Assembly: GCA_913052045.1 (NCBI GenBank)
Contig: CAJXDJ010000077.1
Location: forward strand, 1 to 5,420
Origin: an uncultured Dehalococcoidia bacterium
Lineage (GTDB): Bacteria > Chloroflexota > Dehalococcoidia > Lucifugimonadales > GCA-2712585
DNA: 5,420 nucleotides
Reading direction: 5' to 3'
Shown: piece after piece, positions 1 to 5,226 of the stretch
Position numbering within the stretch: position 1 is the first letter of the stretch
Layout: every line of letters starts with the position of its first letter
The notes under the pieces: model-generated
What the model saw: the letters and a program-made list of their open reading frames with translations, nothing else
Told to the model about the DNA's origin: nothing
The model's database searches: none
Translations under genes and position numbers: made by a program

Positions 1-388
1 CCTTGGAGGCTTGATGAGCTTTGGAACGCAGCTCTCCCTCCGATACGTCCTCATCGTATTCCAACCCGTCCAACGTCGAGATTAGATACTTGTACGCCTT
101 GTGGTTCTTGTTCAGATATACCAACAGCTTCCCAACCTCTGTCTCGACGGAGAAGAAGGCATCCGAATCCATCGACCGCTCCAGGTAGACTACCTTATGG
201 CCAAGGTTGACTATGTTCTTGACGTCTATCTCCTCTATCTCGTCGGGAGTGATACCTGCATCTGCCAGTGCCTTCTCAAGAGCTTCTAGCTTCTCGGCAT
301 TCGACTTGTCTTCGTCTTCGTCACTGGCTCCTGTAAGGCCCTTTTTCTTCCTCGCCTCTATCGCAGCGGTTGCCTGGCTCTCAGCATC
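1..388 (-). pseudogene. C-terminal fragment of an Hsp90/MORC-like (GHKL) ATPase, 5'-truncated and running off the left edge
   Basis: Reading the minus strand from 388 to the edge gives about 129 codons without a stop. The protein begins DAESQATAAIEARKKKG, passes through an acidic, charged linker (residues about 20-58) and ends in a compact part containing VVYLERSMDSDAFF (67-79) and GKLLVYLNKNHKAYKYL (86-102). The pattern of acidic residues plus FF, then a strand, then LNxxH is typical of the C-terminal portion of Hsp90-like 'ATP-binding proteins', including MutL/MORC-type ATPases found in restriction-modification islands (family knowledge). The ATPase core itself would lie upstream, but there is no room for it. 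An in-frame TAG lies at 404-406, there is no ATG until residue 73, and the frame begins exactly at a repeat (389-426). Isoleucine is mostly ATA here. I infer a decayed or recombined gene. Whether the 3' part is intact lies outside the window. The coding frame is fairly sure; the family is tentative. Confidence 0.5.
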
Positions 389-426
389 GTGTCTATTCCC
401 TCCCTAGGCATCGTGACCCCGAACCA
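389..426 (-). repeat. Dispersed ~38 nt repeat, copy 1, at the broken end of the ATPase fragment
   Basis: The plus strand reads GTGTCTATTCC, a short T/C tract, CCTAGGCATCGTGACCC and GAACCA. The same order recurs at 2814-2852 in the same orientation, differing only by one to three changes in the T/C tract and one C/T substitution. This copy ends precisely where the reading frame of the truncated ATPase begins. The element is too short to encode a transposase. It may be a small non-autonomous mobile element, a recombination target or an insertion scar; its class is not recognised. Confidence 0.6.
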
Positions 427-465
427 GATTGCCAGAAATTTAGCCCATGAAAAGCCTTAATCGGG

Positions 466-500
466 CCTTATTATCAACAAATTAATAAAGGGTAATAAGG
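466..500. promoter_or_regulatory. Inverted repeat upstream of the bactofilin operon, candidate operator/promoter
   Basis: CCTTATTA (466-473) is perfectly inverted as TAATAAGG (493-500), with 19 nt between. The second arm ends 30 nt before the bactofilin start codon. TTATCA (471-476) and TAATAA (493-498), 16 nt apart, could serve as weak -35 and -10 elements, which would place the arms over the promoter as expected for an autoregulated operator. AT-rich inverted repeats of 8 bp can arise by chance, so the regulatory role is inferred. Confidence 0.35.
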
Positions 501-530
501 TTCGTAACAGCATTTGAATAGGACCAAGGC

Positions 531-1055
531 ATGACCGGCATAAATATCCCGAAATTCAGTCCTAACAAAAACCGACAAATTTCAGAACAAGATAGAACCA
601 AGAAATCTGTCAACTATGAAACAGATGAAGATAACTTAAGTTCTATCAATTCAATTCTTGGCACAGAACCTAAAGCCAAAGGCGTATTATCAATTGGAAA
701 TGGCGTTGTTCTATCAGGCAAGGTCGTTGAAGCAGATCAGATTATCATTCACGGGTCAGTTGAAGCAGAGATAAGCGCTATTTCTATCGAGGTGATGCCC
801 GATGGAGTTCTTATAGGTACCATAAAAACAAAAGAGTTTTCGGTATCCGGCACCTTCACTGGCCATGCGCAAGTCTCGGGCAATCTCAAAATTCAGAAGG
901 GGGGGAGAATAGAGGGGGATGTTTCATATGGGAGCCTCTCTGTTGAGGACGGAGGGCTACTATATGGAACAATATCTAAACCTGCGGAAACGCAAAATTT
1001 AAAATCGCTCAGCCCGATCTTAGAAGAGGCTGGGAACGGTCAGGCTGTACCATGA
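531..1055 (+). CDS. Bactofilin (polymer-forming cytoskeletal protein)
   Basis: This 174-residue protein belongs to the bactofilin family (DUF583). Bactofilins form non-nucleotide-dependent filaments under the inner membrane that position envelope enzymes and shape cells. The right-handed beta-helix core spans about residues 52-149, visible as a ladder of short strands with regularly spaced glycines: SIGNGVVLSGKV, IIIHGSVEAEI, VLIGTI, FSVSGTFTGHAQVSG, GRIEGDV and GLLYGTI. The core is flanked by a polar, disordered N-terminal tail of about 50 residues and a 25-residue C-terminal tail, the usual bactofilin layout. There is no signal peptide or membrane helix, so it is cytoplasmic. The ATG is preceded by TAGGA (519-523) at good Shine-Dalgarno distance. 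The stop overlaps the next start as ATGA (1052-1055), making it the first gene of a coupled operon. The usual bactofilin neighbour, an M23 peptidase, is absent. Family assignment is secure; the specific role is unknown. Confidence 0.9.
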   Translation: MTGINIPKFSPNKNRQISEQDRTKKSVNYETDEDNLSSINSILGTEPKAKGVLSIGNGVVLSGKVVEADQIIIHGSVEAEISAISIEVMPDGVLIGTIKTKEFSVSGTFTGHAQVSGNLKIQKGGRIEGDVSYGSLSVEDGGLLYGTISKPAETQNLKSLSPILEEAGNGQAVP

Positions 1056-1231
1056 AGGATCAGATCAAAGAACTTGAACCAAAACACATCGTTAGATTTC
1101 CTGGCTACAAAGGGAGCTATTACGAATGTCTCTTTTATTACGATTATCAAGCTGAGATAGCGCTCAAATTAATGAACCAGCAAGATGAAAATTGTTGGAT
1201 AGACCGAGGTTCAATGGTCAGCTGCCAATGA
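1052..1231 (+). CDS. Uncharacterised 59-residue protein, translationally coupled between bactofilin and the Sel1 protein
   Basis: The frame opens with ATG at 1052, overlapping the bactofilin stop as ATGA. It closes with TGA at 1229-1231, overlapping the Sel1 ATG in a second ATGA. Two such overlaps at both ends of a short frame are strong evidence that it is translated. The protein starts MKDQIKELEPKHIVRFPGYK, then has an aromatic-rich stretch SYYECLFYYDYQ (22-33), a helix-like AEIALKLMNQQDEN (34-47) and a tail with C48, W49 and C58. It has three cysteines (26, 48, 58), no signal peptide and no membrane segment, so it should be cytoplasmic. It has no strong Shine-Dalgarno of its own, consistent with coupling to bactofilin translation. 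I recognise no family. Possible roles are an adaptor or regulator of bactofilin filaments, but this rests on position alone. Confidence 0.75.
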   Translation: MKDQIKELEPKHIVRFPGYKGSYYECLFYYDYQAEIALKLMNQQDENCWIDRGSMVSCQ

Positions 1232-2679
1232 TAAAAAGAGGATTCCCGATTGTTTTCGTATTTTGCACCGTAATACTTAGTAATTTGGAAGCCGCCTTAA
1301 TAGATAGGGATCCGAACAAAAACTTTAAACCGATGCTCCACTATGGTGTTGGTTCAAAGGGTGAGTGGCGCCTCTATATTCGTGACCCTGAATTAAGATC
1401 ATCCATCGGGAGGAAGATCATACCAGCCAATGAATGGTGTTCACTCGTCGATCAACCTTACTCTGCAAGATTACAAACAGGGCTGACACAGTTTGCCCGG
1501 TTACACGATTTTAATTTCGTCGAGTTCATTGGGGCGCTTTTAATCCATGGGTACAGCCCACGTCTAAAGAACGGAAGAATAACGAACCCTGTTGTCATGG
1601 CAGGTCTATTTGCCTTGGGTGCCAAGTCGGTTGGTGGAAAAGCAAGAACCCAATGGCAAAGAGATTTTGCCATGGCAGAGCTAGCTGTTCTTCTGGACCA
1701 AGGCAAACTTGGCTTTCCCAAAGACAGGGAAGCTGCGAATTGTTTGTGGAAGAAAACCATATATAGCAAAGATCAGAAAATTAGAGATTTGAGTCGATAC
1801 AATCTCTGGATTCATGCAAGCGCTGGGGTTGGTGCTCAATGTCCTAAAGGGACTATTGAGGATATGCTCAATCAACGATGCGTAAAAGATCCAGAAACAC
1901 CTGAAGCATCCGAAAGCCTGATCATTCGTTCCCTAAAAACTGCTGCTTTGAAAGGAGACATCAGCGCTCAAAGTAATTTATTTGAGATCTACAAAAATGG
2001 TCTAGAGGGGATGCCACAGGATTTTAAAGAAGCTCTTCGATGGGTCCGAATGGGTGCAGAGAATGATGACCCTGAAGCACAAGCTAACCTCGGTACGATG
2101 TTAGCCATAGGCCTAGGCACCCCCGTTAATTACAAGGAAGCATTGAAGTGGACACGCCTTGCAGCACTCAAGGGTTATGCCGCCGCTCAGTCCAACCTGG
2201 GCGTCATCTATCTTGAAGGACATGGCGTGAAACAAAACCTTAATCGGGCTGCGAAATGGTTTCACAGGGCTGAGGCACAGGGGAACCTCATTGCAAGGCG
2301 TGAACTTGGAAAAGTCTACTTGGCTAAGGGTCGTAGGCTTAGAAAATCCAATTATGATTGTCACAATACGAAAGCGTGCTTGAAGGCCTACAGGCTTTAT
2401 CGAAAAGCCGCAGAGTACAAGAACACAGTGGCAATGGTATTCTTGGGCGTTGTCATCCTCACTCTGGATGCTATTAGTCGCAAACAGAGGGAAGCAGGTC
2501 CTGATAAGAAGGTTAAAGCCATTATGTGGTGGGTCTTAGCCAACAGAATAGGCTTGGAACACCCTAGTATGAATAAGGACGTTAAGACATTCCTGGAGGG
2601 CGCTCAGAAACCAGGCGTAATCAAAAAAGCGAATGTCCTTGCGGATCAGTGCATGCGGAAAGGGTTGAAGGGCTGCTGA
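1228..2679 (+). CDS. Exported Sel1-repeat (SLR) protein
   Basis: A 483-residue protein. The ATG at 1228 is preferred over the in-frame TTG at 1192 because it overlaps the upstream stop (ATGA) and starts a proper signal peptide: MIKRG, a hydrophobic core IVFVFCTVIL, and likely cleavage after NLEA (about residue 22). This predicts a periplasmic protein. Residues about 24-240 match no family I recognise. Three good Sel1 repeats follow at about 245-281, 282-317 and 318-353, seen as AQSNLFEIYKNG, AQANLGTMLAIGLG and AQSNLGVIYLEGHGV, each followed by a W-x-x-x-A helix. Two degenerate repeats follow at 354-399 (with an insert) and 400-446. Sel1 repeats form alpha-solenoid scaffolds that bind proteins and often serve envelope or signalling complexes (family knowledge). 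The mature protein has eight cysteines, including the last residue, suggesting disulfides. As third gene of the bactofilin operon it could be a periplasmic partner in the same envelope function; this is inference. Confidence 0.88.
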   Translation: MIKRGFPIVFVFCTVILSNLEAALIDRDPNKNFKPMLHYGVGSKGEWRLYIRDPELRSSIGRKIIPANEWCSLVDQPYSARLQTGLTQFARLHDFNFVEFIGALLIHGYSPRLKNGRITNPVVMAGLFALGAKSVGGKARTQWQRDFAMAELAVLLDQGKLGFPKDREAANCLWKKTIYSKDQKIRDLSRYNLWIHASAGVGAQCPKGTIEDMLNQRCVKDPETPEASESLIIRSLKTAALKGDISAQSNLFEIYKNGLEGMPQDFKEALRWVRMGAENDDPEAQANLGTMLAIGLGTPVNYKEALKWTRLAALKGYAAAQSNLGVIYLEGHGVKQNLNRAAKWFHRAEAQGNLIARRELGKVYLAKGRRLRKSNYDCHNTKACLKAYRLYRKAAEYKNTVAMVFLGVVILTLDAISRKQREAGPDKKVKAIMWWVLANRIGLEHPSMNKDVKTFLEGAQKPGVIKKANVLADQCMRKGLKGC

Positions 2680-2719
2680 AGGGACTTGTGATGCAGTTAA
2701 TGATGTTTCCTAACTTTAC

Positions 2720-2750
2720 CTTATTTAAGCCCTGAATAAGCCACCTTTTC
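2720..2750 (+). terminator. Weak candidate terminator hairpin after the Sel1 gene
   Basis: CTTATT (2720-2725) pairs with AATAAG (2735-2740) across a 9-nt loop, 40 nt past the Sel1 stop, and is followed by CCACCTTTTC. The stem is AT-rich and the T run is short, so this is a poor intrinsic terminator. Confidence 0.2.
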
Positions 2751-2805
2751 ATTGATAATAACAATTGTTCAGCGAGTTTCTCCTTGCCTCGCTGCACACT
2801 CATCG

Positions 2806-2845
2806 GGGTCACGGTGTCTATTCCTCCTCCTAGGCATCGTGACCC
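2806..2845. repeat. 8-bp inverted repeat framing repeat copy 2
   Basis: GGGTCACG (2806-2813) and CGTGACCC (2838-2845) are perfect inverted arms 24 nt apart. The right arm is part of the 38 nt repeat shared with 389-426. At copy 1 the left arm is missing, leaving only the ATCG just before GTGTC. Copy 2 may therefore show the complete element, about 40 bp with inverted ends, like a tiny palindromic mobile unit. This reading is inferred from two copies only. Confidence 0.45.
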
Positions 2846-2852
2846 TGAACCA
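2814..2852 (-). repeat. Dispersed ~38 nt repeat, copy 2, next to an orphan signal-peptide remnant
   Basis: It matches 389-426 in the same orientation, including the identical 17-nt block CCTAGGCATCGTGACCC (2829-2845). On the minus strand it begins 9 nt after the homology of the signal-peptide relic (2862-2905) stops, so it again sits at the broken end of a gene. In frame with the relic it encodes GSRCLGGGIDTVTP, which may be incidental. Confidence 0.6.
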
Positions 2853-2861
2853 ATTATATTT

Positions 2862-2905
2862 AGCAGGGCAACAGTCAGGCAGAGTGTGGCGGTCAGGCGT
2901 CTCAT
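2862..2905 (-). pseudogene. Orphan signal-peptide remnant (first 15 codons of a lost secreted-protein gene)
   Basis: From ATG at 2905 the minus strand encodes MRRLTATLCLTVALL, a textbook signal-peptide start with a basic n-region and hydrophobic core. The 44 nt are 37/44 identical to 4318-4361, which encodes MRNLTTTPCLTLAVL. Homology ends at the repeat copy 2. The frame then runs on through non-conserved sequence and into the antisense of the Sel1 3' end, stopping at 2621, so the 94-residue reading is probably not a real protein. No Shine-Dalgarno precedes the ATG. I infer the 5' end of a gene family of exported proteins whose body was deleted. Confidence 0.5.
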
Positions 2906-2939
2906 ACGGGGAAGTCTGGCAGAGAATGTCTGGGATGAG

Positions 2940-3004
2940 TAGCTAATACGGAGCTAGGCGATTGCCTATGAGGACCACCTGTAAGCGATAGCTTCTGTGG
3001 TCTT
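2940..3004. other. Cluster of consecutive hairpins, possible structured RNA or relic
   Basis: There are three potential stems in 65 nt: TAGCT/AGCTA (2940-2944 with 2952-2956), TAGGC-GATT-GCCTA (2955-2968), and a nested hairpin. The nested one has outer stem AGGACCAC/GTGGTCTT (2971-2978 with 2997-3004, one G-T pair) and inner stem AAGC-GATA-GCTT (2983-2994). No known riboswitch, tmRNA, 6S or SRP core motif is visible. The strand of any transcript is undecided. Confidence 0.3.
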
Positions 3005-3149
3005 AGATACGTACACACCGGCTCGATCGACTCTTCAGAGACGATAACATCCAACAGGTTATTTATGCTTCGAGGACAGGGCAAATTATGAGCGGCAGCC
3101 GTTCTCAACAGCCTTTGTAATTTCCTTAAACACCTTATTACATTTGCGA

Positions 3150-3164
3150 ATATCTGTTAGATAT
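3150..3164. other. Small perfect hairpin beyond the hydrolase stop
   Basis: ATATCT-GTT-AGATAT lies about 30 nt past the hydrolase stop codon in its direction of transcription. It has no T tract on either side, so it is not a standard intrinsic terminator, but it could stabilise the mRNA end. A TATAAT box lies at 3170-3175 on the plus strand, with nothing convincing downstream. Confidence 0.2.
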
Positions 3165-3191
3165 CGGGGTATAATATTAATACGATTTCTA

Positions 3192-4247
3192 TTATTTTGC
3201 GTTCTTTTTAAAGAAATCAATGGTCCTTTTAAGAGCATCGTCGGTTATTTCTCTGTTTGGACCATCAAATTTATCAGCACAAACTTCTTTTAATCTTTCT
3301 AGTAGGCGAGGCATTCTTTTTGGACGCCTCTCAAGAAGCCATTTTGGAATATATGCGAAACAATCCCAAACGTGACCCCCATCCTCATAAATGTGGTCTT
3401 CAAAATTAGGCGTGTCTTTAATTTCGGTATGTGCGTCATGATAATATTCGATTTGTTGTGTACTATCTTGCAAGCCATGGAGGGCTAACAAGGGTGAACT
3501 CGTTGAGGAAAAATATTTCACCGGGTGATCATTGAAACAATCTAAACCCCAGCATGCTTTCCAGACACCATAATGCGATGCTGCTGCAGTGACTATGCCT
3601 TTACCCGCCAGGTAACTAGCCCAAAACCCCCCATTTGAGAAGCCAATTGCAAAAATGTTTTTACTATCTATTTTGGGGTCAGTCTTCATTAGTGCAATTA
3701 TTGCAGCTAGTTCTTTCTCGATTTCTTCACGATATTTATCAAATGTTTCCATTCGGGATGCGTTAGTGATTCCATGTCTGTCAAAAAAATTAGGTGCATA
3801 CCAAGCGTAACCAGATTTTTTCCAGGTCTCTTTTCTATAATTTTCAATTAAATTTCTACTACCTCTTGCTCCTCCACTAGAGTGAAGTGATATTACTGCA
3901 GGAAATGGACCAGAGCCAGTTGGGTAAGCTCTCCGATGGTAGATAGGAGCGCCGGCACCCTGGTCAGGGCAAGCTTTGAATTTTTTGAACCTTTTAATCT
4001 CTGCTCCATCCAGACCAGAATTTTTATCGCAATCGATCAGATCAAAGTTAGCCTTCCAATCCCACGTCGCTGGATATTTGGCTTCATTCTTTTGTAGCAG
4101 TCCATCTCCGTTGGCATCATCCGCTGCTGCTACGGCAGACAATTCCGTGTCTTGTGCCAAGACCAAAGTCGGTTGAAGAACAGTTAGAGTTAAAACCAAA
4201 GTGAATAAGGTTAAGGAGAATAAAATAACAGAGAGAGAATTTTTCAC
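3192..4247 (-). CDS. Secreted EF-hand / dienelactone-hydrolase-type alpha/beta hydrolase
   Basis: A 351-residue protein. The start is GTG (4247-4245), preceded by a G-rich CGGGGGC 7 nt upstream; no in-frame ATG appears until residue 166. Residues 1-31 form a long signal peptide with cleavage likely after VLA (A31). Two adjacent EF-hand calcium loops follow: DANGDGLLQKNE (44-55) and DCDKNSGLDGAE (72-83), both with acidic or Asn ligands at positions 1, 3, 5 and Glu at 12. The rest is a dienelactone-hydrolase-like domain. It has an oxyanion strand FPAVISLHSSGG (115-126), a nucleophile elbow GFSNGG with S204, a probable acid D261 (LHGLQDS) and a catalytic H292 (DGGHVWD). Dienelactone hydrolases often use Cys at the nucleophile; Ser suggests esterase or peptidase-like activity. 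Six cysteines after the signal peptide suggest disulfides. It likely acts in the periplasm or outside the cell on an ester; the substrate is unknown. It stands alone behind an orphan signal peptide (4284-4361). Confidence 0.85.
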   Translation of the reverse strand: MKNSLSVILFSLTLFTLVLTLTVLQPTLVLAQDTELSAVAAADDANGDGLLQKNEAKYPATWDWKANFDLIDCDKNSGLDGAEIKRFKKFKACPDQGAGAPIYHRRAYPTGSGPFPAVISLHSSGGARGSRNLIENYRKETWKKSGYAWYAPNFFDRHGITNASRMETFDKYREEIEKELAAIIALMKTDPKIDSKNIFAIGFSNGGFWASYLAGKGIVTAAASHYGVWKACWGLDCFNDHPVKYFSSTSSPLLALHGLQDSTQQIEYYHDAHTEIKDTPNFEDHIYEDGGHVWDCFAYIPKWLLERRPKRMPRLLERLKEVCADKFDGPNREITDDALKRTIDFFKKNAK

Positions 4248-4283
4248 AATAGAAGCCCCCGAACATTAAATATTTTTTAATCT

Positions 4284-4361
4284 CTAATTTCCCCAAATCA
4301 TCCCCGCACTCCCAAGGAGCACGGCAAGGGTCAGGCAGGGTGTGGTGGTCAGGTTTCTCAT
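4284..4361 (-). pseudogene. Orphan 25-residue signal peptide upstream of the hydrolase
   Basis: ATG at 4361 to TAG at 4284-4286 encodes MRNLTTTPCLTLAVL followed by LGSAGMIWGN and a stop, a nearly complete signal peptide with no mature protein. Its first 44 nt match 2862-2905 at 37/44 positions. It ends 36 nt before the hydrolase GTG. It may be the remnant of a lost exported-protein gene, behind which the hydrolase gene came to lie, or a translated leader peptide. No Shine-Dalgarno is seen before its ATG, which favours the relic view. Confidence 0.5.
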
Positions 4362-4467
4362 TGGTTATGTATCACTGACTGGCGGTGTTCCTCGATTCAT
4401 CGTTTCCAGTATTCTTTCTTCTTTAGGTTTATGAGTTAGAGGTATTTTCTTCTCTATCTGAAAGCTG

Positions 4468-4866
4468 TCAGTTTCGAGACGCAATGTGTGCATCTTTCAA
4501 CTGATGAATTAAGGGCATTATGAAAGGAGTTCTTAGATCACTTGCGTAATCTAGATGCCGCCTATCATAAATCATAACCGGATCCACTATCTTGTTGTCA
4601 TCTGGAGAGTAAGCTCCAAAAGACCATTCACCGGATAGCCGGAAGATATTTTTTATCTCAGTTGTGAAATCACCTGAATTAGCCATGTCGCTTAGCTTAA
4701 TGGTCGTGATTTGAAGTTCTGACTTTCCACTATTAAAAAAGGCATAGTCTCTTTTGGCGGGATTAAGGGTTGAATGGAATTGTCTCCATTTTTTTAAATG
4801 CTCTAAGCGTTTCTCCAAACCCTCTTCAATGATGTCCAGTCGCTTGTTATGAATTTCTTCATTCAT
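4468..4866 (-). CDS. Uncharacterised 132-residue soluble protein
   Basis: ATG at 4866 is preceded by GTAGG with a 7-nt spacer, a good ribosome binding site. Residues 1-28 are highly charged and helix-forming (NKRLDIIEEGLEKRLEHLKKW), compatible with a short coiled coil. The rest is mixed alpha/beta with LQITTIKLSD (51-60), IFRLSGEWSFGAYSPDD (74-90) and VDPVMIYDRRHLDYASD (94-110). It has no signal peptide, membrane helix or cysteine, so it should be cytoplasmic. No family is recognised. Balanced composition, the ribosome site and the absence of a competing frame support a real gene. It is on the same strand as the hydrolase but separated by 220 nt that include a gene relic, so a shared operon is unlikely. 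Confidence 0.65.
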   Translation of the reverse strand: MNEEIHNKRLDIIEEGLEKRLEHLKKWRQFHSTLNPAKRDYAFFNSGKSELQITTIKLSDMANSGDFTTEIKNIFRLSGEWSFGAYSPDDNKIVDPVMIYDRRHLDYASDLRTPFIMPLIHQLKDAHIASRN

Positions 4867-5015
4867 AACTTTGCCTACACAAATTATTCATCCACGAAGT
4901 CCTCTTCTCTGAGATGGGTATACCGCTGAAGCATCCTCAATTTTTTATGTCTGGTAAAGAGGATTTATTCTCTCACCTCATAACCCCTAGTGTGATCCAC
5001 CAAAAGCCTAAATCA

Positions 5016-5077
5016 CCCATACGATAGGCCATACAGGGCCATAGCGAGTCATACAGAGTCAGATAGAGTGTACTGGA
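5016..5077. repeat. Degenerate 10-bp phased tandem repeats
   Basis: Five consecutive 10-nt units occupy 5028-5077: GCCATACAGG, GCCATAGCGA, GTCATACAGA, GTCAGATAGA and GTGTACTGGA. They are preceded by a related CCCATACGATAG (5016-5027). Units 1 and 3 agree at 8 of 10 positions; the last units are degenerate. The period is one DNA helical turn and not a multiple of three, so it does not reflect a protein repeat. Confidence 0.5.
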
Positions 5078-5226
5078 CTCTCTCCCGTTTACCTTGTGTC
5101 CAATCTGCCTCTCACGCCTCAATACAGGCCGTTCTAGGGGGTGTTTGAGAAACCTGATATAGAGATAAACAGGATGATAATAACAGGGTCATCATGATCC
5201 ACATGCAAGGATGAAGCCCGGATAAT

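Larger units (their letters stand above)
2680..3191. other. Intergenic region without an intact gene; holds relics and repeats
   Basis: No frame here has a credible start, a Shine-Dalgarno and recognisable protein content. What can be seen is a weak hairpin after the Sel1 gene, a 10-bp palindrome AACAATTGTT (2759-2768), the second copy of the 38 nt repeat, a signal-peptide relic on the minus strand, a cluster of hairpins at 2940-3004, and a perfect small hairpin at 3150-3164. The stretch lies between the 3' ends of two convergent units (Sel1 gene, hydrolase gene). Confidence 0.6.

Noticed and set aside
101..407. Plus-strand open frames over the left edge
   Set aside because: They are antisense to the ATPase-like minus-strand frame, which has the LNxxH motif and protein-like composition; the plus readings are low complexity.
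1192..1227. Upstream TTG start for the Sel1 protein
   Set aside because: It would add 12 polar residues in front of the signal peptide; the ATG at 1228 overlaps the upstream stop codon and starts a normal signal peptide.
2621..2861. Continuation of the minus-strand frame of the signal-peptide remnant to a 94-residue protein
   Set aside because: Beyond codon 15 it crosses the dispersed repeat and ends antisense inside the Sel1 gene; there is no ribosome site and the composition does not look like a mature protein.
3012..3040. tRNA T-arm-like stretch CGGCTCGATCGACTC
   Set aside because: The flanking bases do not pair as a T stem and no acceptor, D or anticodon arm is found around it.
2902..3108. 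A 68-codon minus-strand frame
   Set aside because: It overlaps the signal-peptide remnant and hairpin cluster, has no recognisable motif and no clear ribosome site.
4973..5188. 71 open codons on the minus strand with LYLTLYDSLW and GDLGFWWITL
   Set aside because: No start codon near its beginning and a large part is made by the 10-bp repeats; it could be a gene relic but cannot be supported as a gene.
5112..5204. 30-codon minus-strand frame resembling a small lipoprotein (MWIMMTLLLSSC)
   Set aside because: The lipobox-like LLSSC is attractive, but there is no Shine-Dalgarno, the frame is very short and it overlaps the other open frame.
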